From: Devosia oryzisoli
GTDB taxonomy: Bacteria; Pseudomonadota; Alphaproteobacteria; Rhizobiales; Devosiaceae
Assembly: GCF_014837245.1 (NCBI RefSeq)
Contig: NZ_JACYFU010000002.1
Span: forward strand, 186,001 to 250,000
Direction of reading: 5' to 3'
DNA: 64,000 nucleotides
Each line of letters starts with the position of its first letter. Position 1 is the stretch's first letter. Shown here piece after piece: positions 33,527-41,056 of the stretch. A program made the translations under genes and the position numbers. The notes beneath the pieces were generated by a model. The model saw nothing but the letters and a program-made list of their open reading frames with translations, was not told where the DNA came from and did not search any database.

Positions 33527-34786
33527 CTACACCCCCCGCACCCGCGGCCGTTGGTCGTTCAGCACCAGTTCCGTCAGCGCCCACACCAGCGCATCCAACC
33601 GGTCCGGCGAATGCCCCTCCGCCCGGCCGTCGGGGCCCAGTGCGCACATCTCGTCCTCGAGCGCATGCAGCCCCGCGACGTGGCTCACCAGCCCGCGTGC
33701 ATAGAGCGCCGCCACCGGCTCGGCGCGGACCCACTTGCCGCGGCTGGCCCACACCGTGCGCACCGGCACGCTCGGGTCGGCCTGGTGCAGCACCTGCCGC
33801 ACCAGGTCCCCGCCCTGGTTCACCTCCACCACGATGCAGTCCGCTTCATGCGCCCGGTAGGCCGCCACGGCGCGCTCGGCCCACACCTGGGGCGCGATGC
33901 CCTTGAGCGTCGCGTCCTCGAGCACCACTGCACCCTCGCCCTGCCTGCCCGCTACGATAATGCCGCAGGCGTCGGCGCGTGCCGTGCCGGTCACCGGCGG
34001 ATCCACCGCCACCACGACCCGGCCGTCGGCCCCGCCTGTCGCCGTGCGAAACACCCCGCGCCGCCAGAGCGCATCGATCCGATCCTCGATCAGTTCGCCA
34101 TCCAGCTCCTGCCGCCCGAGCACCGTGCCCTGATAGCGGCCCACCACCGTCTTGAGAAAGGTGTGGGCCAGGTGCTGGTTGATTCTCGTTGCCGCCCGGG
34201 TGACTTGCGTTGCCGGATCGGCGAGGAGACGCTTGAGCAACCGCGTCGCGCGCGGCGTCGTCGTCACCAGTTGGCGTGGGTTGTCGCCTAGCCGGAGCCC
34301 AAACTGCAGCATGTCGAAGGCCGCTTCCGCCTTGCTCCATTTGCCGATCTCGTCGCACCAGGCGGCCGCGAACTGCGGTCCGCGAAAGCGTTCCGGATCG
34401 GCCGCCGGCAGCAGATGCGCCTCGACGCCATTGCTCCAGCGCAGCGTGTTCTCGACAAGGCGGGGCCGTTCATGGGGCGGACAGACCCTGAGGATGCCGC
34501 TCTCGCCGCGCACCATGATGGCCTCGACTTCGCTCATGGTCTCGCTGACCAGCGCGATCGGCCCGATGCCGGCCTCGGCCAACCCCCGCACCCACTCGGC
34601 TCCAGCCCTGGTCTTGCCGGCCCCACGGCCGCCCAGCAGCAGCCAGGTCGTCCAGTCGCCCTCGGGCGGCAATTGGTGCGGATAGGCCCAGGTGCTCCAT
34701 TTATAAAAGACCTGCCCCAGTTCCCCCATTTTGAGCCCGTGCAGGACCTCCACCAGATCAAATGGCTCGCCATGCTCCTCATCCAT
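33527..34786 (-). CDS. GTA terminase large subunit (g2-like)
   Basis: Counterpart of RcGTA g2, the DNA-packaging ATPase/nuclease. The protein has about 419 residues from the ATG at 34786 (MDEEHGEPFDLVEVLHG), ten bases after the g1-like stop; a longer frame to 34855 is less likely. It has Walker A GGRGAGKTRAG, Walker B AAWCDEIGKW, coupling motif TTTPRAT, and RNase-H-like nuclease residues in VVAVDPPVTG and the later DALVWALTEL. Whether it packages random DNA, as GTAs do, cannot be read from sequence. Confidence 0.93.
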   Translation of the reverse strand: MDEEHGEPFDLVEVLHGLKMGELGQVFYKWSTWAYPHQLPPEGDWTTWLLLGGRGAGKTRAGAEWVRGLAEAGIGPIALVSETMSEVEAIMVRGESGILRVCPPHERPRLVENTLRWSNGVEAHLLPAADPERFRGPQFAAAWCDEIGKWSKAEAAFDMLQFGLRLGDNPRQLVTTTPRATRLLKRLLADPATQVTRAATRINQHLAHTFLKTVVGRYQGTVLGRQELDGELIEDRIDALWRRGVFRTATGGADGRVVVAVDPPVTGTARADACGIIVAGRQGEGAVVLEDATLKGIAPQVWAERAVAAYRAHEADCIVVEVNQGGDLVRQVLHQADPSVPVRTVWASRGKWVRAEPVAALYARGLVSHVAGLHALEDEMCALGPDGRAEGHSPDRLDALVWALTELVLNDQRPRVRGV

Positions 34787-34796
34787 CGCGGCGGCG

Positions 34797-35234
34797 TCAC
34801 ACCCTGCCCTTGGTGATGGCATTGATCCGCGCCTCGAGCTTGCGCCGCAGATCACTCATCTCGCCGCTCTGCTCATAGGGGTTAGTGGAGCCGGTTTCCG
34901 CTTTCTCGATGGTGATGAGCCGGTCCAGATCGCGCACCAGGTCGCTCAACATCTTGCTTTCAATCCTGTCGGGTCCGTTCATGGCTTGCTCCAGCACGTC
35001 GATCTGGCGCTCCAGCAGCGCCATCAGCTTGTGAATGAGAATGCGCCTGTCGAGCGCTAGGGTGGCCGGGCGCACCCAACCGCCAGCGCGGGCGCGCTGC
35101 TCGATCTCGCCGCGCGACAGCCCATAGCTGCGGGCGACGGCATTGATCGTCACGAGCCCGGCCTCATAGTCCTCCCGCACACGGTCCCACCCCGTGGCGG
35201 AAGATTTCCCCCCGATGTCGTCGCTTACGGCCAT
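34797..35234 (-). CDS. GTA terminase small subunit-like protein (g1-like)
   Basis: First gene of the cluster, 145 residues. An N-terminal helix-turn-helix (YEAGLVTINAVARSYGLSRG, then EIEQRARAGGW) resembles phage small-terminase DNA-binding domains, and a helical C-terminus (LMALLERQIDVLEQAMNG and following) would oligomerise. The position matches RcGTA g1, which is needed for packaging. The operon promoter must lie in the 98 bases between this gene and the divergent KTSC gene. Confidence 0.82.
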   Translation of the reverse strand: MAVSDDIGGKSSATGWDRVREDYEAGLVTINAVARSYGLSRGEIEQRARAGGWVRPATLALDRRILIHKLMALLERQIDVLEQAMNGPDRIESKMLSDLVRDLDRLITIEKAETGSTNPYEQSGEMSDLRRKLEARINAITKGRV

Positions 35235-35260
35235 GTCGTTGACTCAACTGTGAATCCCAC

Positions 35261-35288
35261 GGCGGAACCCGGCGGAACCCGGCGAATC
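35261..35288. promoter_or_regulatory. Ten-base tandem repeat between the GTA operon and the KTSC gene
   Basis: GGCGGAACCC occurs twice head to tail (35261-35270, 35271-35280), followed by a partial third copy, GGCGAATCC. The period of ten bases, about one helical turn, in the only promoter-bearing gap of the cluster suggests a regulator site. It is close to, but not, an alphaproteobacterial LexA box: the two GAAC elements are six rather than seven bases apart. Confidence 0.4.
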
Positions 35289-35332
35289 CACGCGGGATTC
35301 GTCTTTGCGGAGTCACGAAAGGGAGAACCCCG

Positions 35333-35575
35333 ATGTCGTCCGCCATCCGCCACCTGCACTACCGACCCGAGACCGGGGAACTCTCGATCTGGTTCGGCCC
35401 CGAAGGCCGCCGCTACACCTATTTCGATGTCCCGCCCGCGACCTATGAAGCGCTGCGCGCCGCACCCTCGCGCGGCCAGTACTTCAACCAGTCGATCAAG
35501 GGACACTACCGATGCGCACCGGTCGGCAAGCCCGACAGGCGCAATCGCGGCTGGGTCCTGCGCTCAGCGCCTTGA
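35333..35575 (+). CDS. KTSC-domain protein
   Basis: Small protein of 80 residues consisting almost wholly of a KTSC domain: HLHYRPETGELSIWFGPEGR, then YTYFDVPPATYEALRAAPSR, then GQYFNQSIKGHYRC. A GGGAGA Shine-Dalgarno sequence precedes the ATG. KTSC domains of unknown role occur alone and on lysyl-tRNA synthetase-like and phage-linked proteins. It is divergent from the GTA cluster and could share its control region, but a role in GTA biology is inference. Confidence 0.85.
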   Translation: MSSAIRHLHYRPETGELSIWFGPEGRRYTYFDVPPATYEALRAAPSRGQYFNQSIKGHYRCAPVGKPDRRNRGWVLRSAP

Positions 35576-35654
35576 CCCAATTCGTCGACCATACACGAAC
35601 AATAGCAGACCGCCGTGACGCGGGGAGAACTAGGAATAGTTTCCTACCACTTAG

Positions 35655-37004
35655 TCACGCAGGGCTGGCCACGGCGCTGCCTCCGCTCTCGCCGTCATCG
35701 CCCCGCCCGTCGCGGTAGGCGGCTGAGAGCTGGCGGTAATAACGCGAGTTGAAGGCCACGATCGTCACCGCCAGCCCCACCATGCCGGCGACGGTGAAGA
35801 CCAGCGCCATGCCGCGTTCCGGGCCCACGCCAAACCACGGGCCGATGCTCCGCGCCCCTGCCCCATCGGTCATGAACGGAATGACCACGAACTCCGTCAG
35901 CGGCCCGATGAGGAATGCGGTGAGCGGCGAGGCCGCCTGCTCGATCGATTGGGCAAAGCCGAACACCCGTCCCTGCCGCTCGAGCGGCACGACCTTCTGC
36001 AATGTGGTATGTTCGGCCGCCTCGGCCACGGGCGCCAGCAGCATCCACATGAAACACCCGCCCGCCAGAAGCCAGAACGAGGATTGCAGCGTAAAGACGC
36101 AGCACACCGACCAGGTGACGACATTGACCATCATCAGCGTACGCACCGGGTTCTTGCCCAGCCCCGTACGCGAAATGACGATGCCGCTGATGATGAAGGC
36201 GGTCGAGAGGACGCCGAACGTCAGCCCCCACACCTCCACCGGCACCAGGGACAGCCCATAGGCGTCGAGCAACGCCATGAAGACGCCGCCCAGGAAATTG
36301 TTGAAGCAGGTAAAAAAGATCAGCGCAAACAGCCCCGGCACCGCGGCCACCACGCGAATGGTGCCCGCGATATCCACCCGCTTGGGTTCGGCCGGCGCGT
36401 CCGCGCTGGGCTGAGGCCGGCCCTCGTCAAACCTGAGCACCGCCAGATGCGCGATCACCAACAGGTTCAGCGCCAGCGCGAGCACGAGCACGCCCACCAT
36501 GCCCGTATAGGCGACGAGAAACCCCGAAATGACGGAGGTGGTGAGAAAGCCGATGCCGGTCACCATGCCCACCAGCCCGTTGGCCTTGTCCCGCTCTCCC
36601 TCGGGGATGAGGATCGTCACCAATGTCGGCAGCGCGATGGAGCGGATATTGCCCGCGATCACGCCCAGCATGACGATGAACACGAATGCCCAGAGATAGG
36701 GTCCGTAGGGGTCGAGGAAGGCCTGTTGTGGCTCAAGCAGCACCAGCGCCAGCCCGATGGCATAGAGCACAACCGAAACAAGGCTCGAGCCCATCATCGC
36801 GATGCGCTTGGCATTGTGGTCGACGATGGACCCGAACCAGAAGCCCAGCGCCGCCGTCAGCACAAGGTAGATGCCGGCGATCATGCCTGTCGCAAAAACC
36901 GATCTTGTCTCGAGAAAAACCCAGAAGGTGACCGCGAACCACACGGTGAAGTTGGTGACGTTTGCCACGAGATTGTTGCCCAGGATCTGATAGAACGGCT
37001 TCAT
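35655..37004 (-). CDS. Major facilitator superfamily transporter
   Basis: Inner-membrane protein of 449 residues with 12 probable membrane segments. The MFS loop-2 motif appears as GSIVDHNAKR near residue 59. A Pro/Ala-rich cytoplasmic loop (PQPSADAPAEPKRVD) separates the two halves, and the tail is hydrophilic. The ATG is preceded by GGAGAT. It is most like efflux-type MFS proteins (enterobactin-exporter/MFS_3 group), but the substrate cannot be inferred and no regulator gene is adjacent. Confidence 0.85.
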   Translation of the reverse strand: MKPFYQILGNNLVANVTNFTVWFAVTFWVFLETRSVFATGMIAGIYLVLTAALGFWFGSIVDHNAKRIAMMGSSLVSVVLYAIGLALVLLEPQQAFLDPYGPYLWAFVFIVMLGVIAGNIRSIALPTLVTILIPEGERDKANGLVGMVTGIGFLTTSVISGFLVAYTGMVGVLVLALALNLLVIAHLAVLRFDEGRPQPSADAPAEPKRVDIAGTIRVVAAVPGLFALIFFTCFNNFLGGVFMALLDAYGLSLVPVEVWGLTFGVLSTAFIISGIVISRTGLGKNPVRTLMMVNVVTWSVCCVFTLQSSFWLLAGGCFMWMLLAPVAEAAEHTTLQKVVPLERQGRVFGFAQSIEQAASPLTAFLIGPLTEFVVIPFMTDGAGARSIGPWFGVGPERGMALVFTVAGMVGLAVTIVAFNSRYYRQLSAAYRDGRGDDGESGGSAVASPA

Positions 37005-37122
37005 CGGCGGATCTCCTCTCCTGCCTGGACAGTCACCACACCGGAACGACGGGTTCTGTCAGGGGCCTTGCTCGTGCCAGCACGACGGATGGGGCCGCGT
37101 CCATTCGACAGGGCGGGAGAGA

Positions 37123-38355
37123 CTAGAGATCGTCCCGGTTTGCTGCCCGCTTCAAGAGCACGCGGTCGCTTTCCGCAGTCAGTGCCGCCAACCCGCGTTC
37201 TTCGGTGTCGATCATCATGGCCAGCGCGGCCTCACGCAACTCCGGCCGGCAGTGGACGAGTGTCCGCAGCCCGGAAAGCATGCGCAGCAGCACCTCGATA
37301 TTGCCAGCACCATCGCGCGCGATGGGACGAAACGCGTCGGCCATCAAATCGTCGGGGTCGAGCGGTGGCATCAGCACGCGGTCATATTTCAGCTCGCCAT
37401 CCTCGGCCGGCCGGTCGCCCAGGACCCGCACAAGTGTGGCCAACACGGCAATAGCGGTGCCCGGATCGTTGATAGCGGCCGAAAGCGCCTTTTGTGCAAT
37501 TTCCGACAGCACGATCAGGCCGAAACGCGGATCGGTGTCGAACGTCCGGGCCGTGCCCACCACAAAGGCATGCGCCAGCCGCTCGGCCAGATCATCGTCG
37601 AACGTCCCCTCCACCCGCATCAACGGACGGTCCGGGGCGGCATAGGCTCCCGGACGGGCCGTGATGGAGATGACCAGATCGTTTTCCTCCGCCAGGTCCT
37701 GCAGGCGGCCCAAATCCACGTGCTGCACATAGCCAATTGAGCGGGAGAACACGCGGTCCCCCAGCGGCGCCTCTTCCAGAGGCCTGCACCCCATGTACCC
37801 CTCGCCCGGCACGGCCTTGAACGCGTTCCGAGCCGCCTCGCCGGTGCGATCGATGGTTTGCCCCACCCTGCCGATCGCGGACATCTGTCCGATCCAGCGG
37901 ATCAGCGCCGCCACCACGATCACCACGATGGCCAGCGTCACGGCAAAGAGCAAGAGGCGCCCGGCCTCGCTATAGATGCCGGCGGACAATCCGATGATGC
38001 CGACGATCGAGAACAGGAACGCGCCGATAAAGACGGAGATCGAGGTCTGGGCGCTTCGGTCGCCGACGATCAGCGGCACGGCGCGCGGTGTCGATGAGGA
38101 CGACGCACTCGCAAGCGCACTGACGATGGTGGACAGCGCAAACACGGCGACTGTCAGAAGGCTGGAGGCAAGCACCGCCAGGATGTTTTCGACGGCTGCG
38201 GACTTTATGGTGAAGGGCAGGTTCGTCTGGTCCGGGATCAACCGCCCCATGCCGAACGCGATCGCGAGCGTGACCACCGCCACGACGGAAAAGGCCGCCG
38301 GTAGGAACCACATGCGCTGCGCCAACTGGCGCAGCTTGAAACTGATCTGACTCAT
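37123..38355 (-). CDS. DUF2254 membrane protein
   Basis: The protein has 410 residues from the ATG at 38355, which has AGGAGCG upstream; the frame extends to 38412 but that would overlap the Hsp70 gene. Four N-terminal membrane segments (about 13-35, 60-80, 105-130 and 137-157) precede a soluble domain with VGQTIDRTGEAARNAFKAVP, YVQHVDLGRLQDLAEEND and ALSAAINDPGTAIAVLATLV, the DUF2254 signature. Family function is unknown. It lies 53 bases downstream of the Hsp70-like gene and is probably co-transcribed with it. Confidence 0.88.
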   Translation of the reverse strand: MSQISFKLRQLAQRMWFLPAAFSVVAVVTLAIAFGMGRLIPDQTNLPFTIKSAAVENILAVLASSLLTVAVFALSTIVSALASASSSSTPRAVPLIVGDRSAQTSISVFIGAFLFSIVGIIGLSAGIYSEAGRLLLFAVTLAIVVIVVAALIRWIGQMSAIGRVGQTIDRTGEAARNAFKAVPGEGYMGCRPLEEAPLGDRVFSRSIGYVQHVDLGRLQDLAEENDLVISITARPGAYAAPDRPLMRVEGTFDDDLAERLAHAFVVGTARTFDTDPRFGLIVLSEIAQKALSAAINDPGTAIAVLATLVRVLGDRPAEDGELKYDRVLMPPLDPDDLMADAFRPIARDGAGNIEVLLRMLSGLRTLVHCRPELREAALAMMIDTEERGLAALTAESDRVLLKRAANRDDL

Positions 38356-38408
38356 CGACGCTCCTCGCGAAGGAAAGACGCTCCTTCGACGCGAATGGTT
38401 GCGCCCCG

Positions 38409-39665
38409 TCACGGCCCGAAGATGCGGCGCGCCTCCAGCGCCAGCCCCAGTCCCACGCTGCCGAGCACATCGGTGCGCACCACCTCGGCATCGGGAAACA
38501 GCGCCGACAGGCGCCCCGCCACCGCCGGCACCAGTGTCGAGCCACCGGTGAGGATCAGGCTGTCCACCGCCTCGGGTCCCACCCCTGCCCGTTTGAGCGC
38601 TTCCCCGATGGTGCGTTCCAGCCGGCCAATCGAGTCGGCCAGCGCCGCCGCCAGGTGCGCGAGCGTAAGCGTCGTCGCCACCTGCCGCTCGCGCACGGGA
38701 AAGACGAAGTCGACGCTGTCAGCGTCCGAGAGGGCAATCTTGGCCTCCTCGACAGCCCCGATCAGCCGATGCCCCAGCCGGTCCTCGACCAGCATCACCA
38801 TGGTCTCGACCTTGTTCCGTTCCCGCGCCTCGCGCATGGTCGAGCGCAGGTCCCGCAGCGCCGCCGGATCATAAAGCCGGTTGATGCGGTGCCAGGTCGA
38901 GAGGTCGTAATACGGCGCCACCGGCAGGTAGCGCTTGCCATCCAGGGTTTCGCTCCCCAGCCCCAGTTCGGGCATCACCCGGCTCATCGCCAGCAGGCGG
39001 TCGAAATCGGTGCCCCCGATATGCACACCCGCGGTCGCGAGAATGTCGTCCGCCCGTTCCGCCCGGCCGGCTCGTTCCGGCGCCACGCGCACCAGCGAAA
39101 AATCCGACGTGCCCCCGCCCAGGTCGACGATCAGCGCCAGCCGCTCGCCATTGACCTGCCGCTCATAGTCCAGCGCTGCGGCGATCGGCTCGTACTGGAA
39201 CGCGATCTCCTCAAAACCCTGCGCCCGCACAGCGGCCTCGAGCTGGTCCTGCGCCTGGCGGTCCGCGGCCGGATCGTCGTCCACGAACTGCACCGGCCGG
39301 CCCATCACGACGCGCCGGAGCGTCCCGCCCAGTTCCGCTTCGGCCCGGCGCTTCATCTCGCCCACAAAGAGCCCGATGATCTCGCCAAAGCCGAGCCGCC
39401 GTGCCTTGACGCGCGTCGTGTCGTTGAAGAGTGCAGTGCCCAGCACGCTCTTGAGCGAGCGCATCAGCCGCCCTTCCGCGCCCGTCACATATTCGGCCAC
39501 CGCCGCGCGGCCGAACCGCAGCCGATCGTCCTCGAAGCCGAAAAACAACACGCTGGGGATGGTCTGGTGCGCCCCCTCGAGCCGCACCAGTTCCGGACCG
39601 GCCGTGCTTACCCGGCCCAGGGTCGAGTTTGACGTGCCGAAGTCGAGGCCGCAGGAAAGGGTCAT
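38409..39665 (-). CDS. YegD-like Hsp70-family protein
   Basis: The protein has 418 residues from the ATG at 39665 (MTLSCGLDFGTSNST). It contains the actin-like ATPase of Hsp70 proteins: phosphate-1 CGLDFGTSNSTLG, phosphate-2 LIVDLGGGTSDFSLVRV near residue 200, and adenosine motif SLILTGGSTLVPAVAGRL near the C-terminus. There is no substrate-binding beta domain of the DnaK type, as in YegD. Its role is unclear; an atypical chaperone or regulatory ATPase is likely. It is followed by the DUF2254 gene. Confidence 0.9.
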   Translation of the reverse strand: MTLSCGLDFGTSNSTLGRVSTAGPELVRLEGAHQTIPSVLFFGFEDDRLRFGRAAVAEYVTGAEGRLMRSLKSVLGTALFNDTTRVKARRLGFGEIIGLFVGEMKRRAEAELGGTLRRVVMGRPVQFVDDDPAADRQAQDQLEAAVRAQGFEEIAFQYEPIAAALDYERQVNGERLALIVDLGGGTSDFSLVRVAPERAGRAERADDILATAGVHIGGTDFDRLLAMSRVMPELGLGSETLDGKRYLPVAPYYDLSTWHRINRLYDPAALRDLRSTMREARERNKVETMVMLVEDRLGHRLIGAVEEAKIALSDADSVDFVFPVRERQVATTLTLAHLAAALADSIGRLERTIGEALKRAGVGPEAVDSLILTGGSTLVPAVAGRLSALFPDAEVVRTDVLGSVGLGLALEARRIFGP

Positions 39666-39759
39666 GTCGCGCCATCCAAATCCGGGAAAGGCGCCTGGGG
39701 CGCCGGAGGATGGCTCTCTTAGGGACACGATGCGGTCGAGGCAACCCGCCCCGCCGCCA

Positions 39760-40395
39760 TCAGGCGGCCTGGTTCTCTTTCGCCTCGCGGACGCGCAGGT
39801 CCACGATCTCCAGCCGCCCGAGCCCTCGCCGCTGCGCCTTCTGGAGCGCCTCCACGGCAGCCTCGGACACCGACGGGGTCGGCTGGCCGACGGGATTGGT
39901 CACGGCCAGCCCGATGCTGAACGAGACATGGCCGGCATGGCTTTCGCGGTTGGGCAGGCCTTCGCGGCGAACGGCCTTGGCGATCTTGCCGGCAAGATCG
40001 CGCCCGAGCGCCAGGGGCATGTCGGGCAGCACCAGCATGAGATTTCCGGGTCCAACCCGCACGCAGGTGCGCGCTTCGCCCTTGATCATGCTCCGCACCA
40101 CGGCTTCGAGCCGGTCCATGGTCTCGTCGGCGGCATCGGCGCCATAAGCGGCGTGGTAGGCGCCATAGCCGTCCACTTCCAGGGCCATCAGGCACAGCGA
40201 CACATTGCGCCCAGCGCAGATGTGCCAGGCCTTCCGGAGGTTCTCGGAAACAAGGGTGGCCGACTTGCCCGGCCGGCGGACTTCGGTTCGCGGCTGCACC
40301 CTTGGCGGCTCGGCAGGCGTCGCCCGTCCCGTCAGCGCCACGCGCACCCGCCCCCAGAAACTGTCACCTGCGGCCGAACCGTGAGCGTCCATCAT
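39760..40395 (-). CDS. Degenerate GGDEF-domain protein
   Basis: The protein has 211 residues; it begins ATG-ATG, so the start may be one codon later. A basic, Pro-rich N-terminus leads into a GGDEF fold (about 60-185): SLCLMALEVDGYGAYHAAYG matches the metal-binding region, and CVRVGPGNLMLVLPDMPLAL takes the place of the RxGGDEF strand, so the signature GGDEF is replaced by GPGNL. Diguanylate cyclase activity is therefore unlikely, and a nucleotide-sensing or structural role is more plausible. There is no membrane segment or second domain. Confidence 0.75.
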   Translation of the reverse strand: MMDAHGSAAGDSFWGRVRVALTGRATPAEPPRVQPRTEVRRPGKSATLVSENLRKAWHICAGRNVSLCLMALEVDGYGAYHAAYGADAADETMDRLEAVVRSMIKGEARTCVRVGPGNLMLVLPDMPLALGRDLAGKIAKAVRREGLPNRESHAGHVSFSIGLAVTNPVGQPTPSVSEAAVEALQKAQRRGLGRLEIVDLRVREAKENQAA

Positions 40396-40467
40396 GCCTG
40401 TCCTGGGCCGTTTGCAATTGGTTAATCACGCCATACAATGGTTAATGATTGGTAAGTATTGCCGATT

Positions 40468-40923
40468 TCACAGATGCTCGGGCGGCTCGAACTCGGGCCA
40501 GTCCACGGCGTGCTCTTCCCAGTTTTGTGGGTCGACCTCGGTTTCGAGGAAGGTCCTGCCCTTCACCGAGACACCCACATCGACCACCGTCTGCGGGTCA
40601 CCCGACACCAGCGGATGCCACCAGGCCAGCCCCTTGCCCTCGGCAAGCCGCCGATAGGCGCAGGTGGTCGGGATCCACTCGATTTCGGTCAGGTTCTCCA
40701 GCGTCAGCTTGATGCAGTCGGGCACCTTGCTCTGCCGATTGGGATAGTCGGTGCAGGCGCAGGTGTCCCCGTCCAGCAGCTTGCAGCGCACGTCCGAGGT
40801 GATCAGCACGCCGCTGTCCTCGTCCTCGAGCTTGATGAGGCAACACCTGCCGCAGCCGTCGCAGAGGGCTTCCCACTCCGCATCGGTCATCTGATCGAGA
40901 GTTTTTTCTTCCCAAAAGGCCAT
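40468..40923 (-). CDS. ycgN: YcgN-family cysteine-cluster protein
   Basis: UPF0260-type protein of 151 residues from MAFWEEKTLDQMTDAEWEAL; an in-frame start at 40974 would extend it into the intergenic region. Cysteine clusters CDGCGRCC and CKLLDGDTCACTDY, a later SKVPDC and a TTCAYRRL are the conserved family set, probably binding a metal or Fe-S cluster. The biochemical function is unknown. It is divergent from the penicillin-binding protein gene, with about 130 bases between the chosen starts. Confidence 0.9.
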   Translation of the reverse strand: MAFWEEKTLDQMTDAEWEALCDGCGRCCLIKLEDEDSGVLITSDVRCKLLDGDTCACTDYPNRQSKVPDCIKLTLENLTEIEWIPTTCAYRRLAEGKGLAWWHPLVSGDPQTVVDVGVSVKGRTFLETEVDPQNWEEHAVDWPEFEPPEHL

Positions 40924-41056
40924 CGGCACTCGCACCCATTCACGCTGTTGTCCGTTTGCCCTTGTGCCATTCACGGTGCAATCATATTCAGGCGATTATG
41001 TTGCGGGCGGCGGCATTTGCGGACAACAGTCCGTGACCAAGAGACATGGGCGACGC

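Noticed and set aside
20095..35234. An active, integrated prophage
   Set aside because: There is no integrase, repressor, replication gene or att-like duplication at the flanks, and gene content and order match RcGTA-type agents.
35265..35278. GAAC-N6-GAAC as a LexA/SOS box for the GTA operon
   Set aside because: The alphaproteobacterial SOS box has a seven-base spacer; here it is six, so I treat it as part of a ten-base tandem repeat instead.
37040..37110. Two ACGACGG motifs resembling a mini-ykkC (guanidine-II) riboswitch upstream of the MFS gene
   Set aside because: The motifs are on the strand opposite to the MFS gene, and no paired stems with ACGR loops could be drawn.
40420..40460. 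CtrA box upstream of the degenerate GGDEF gene
   Set aside because: Two GGTTAAT elements occur, but the TTAA cores are 16 bases apart instead of seven.
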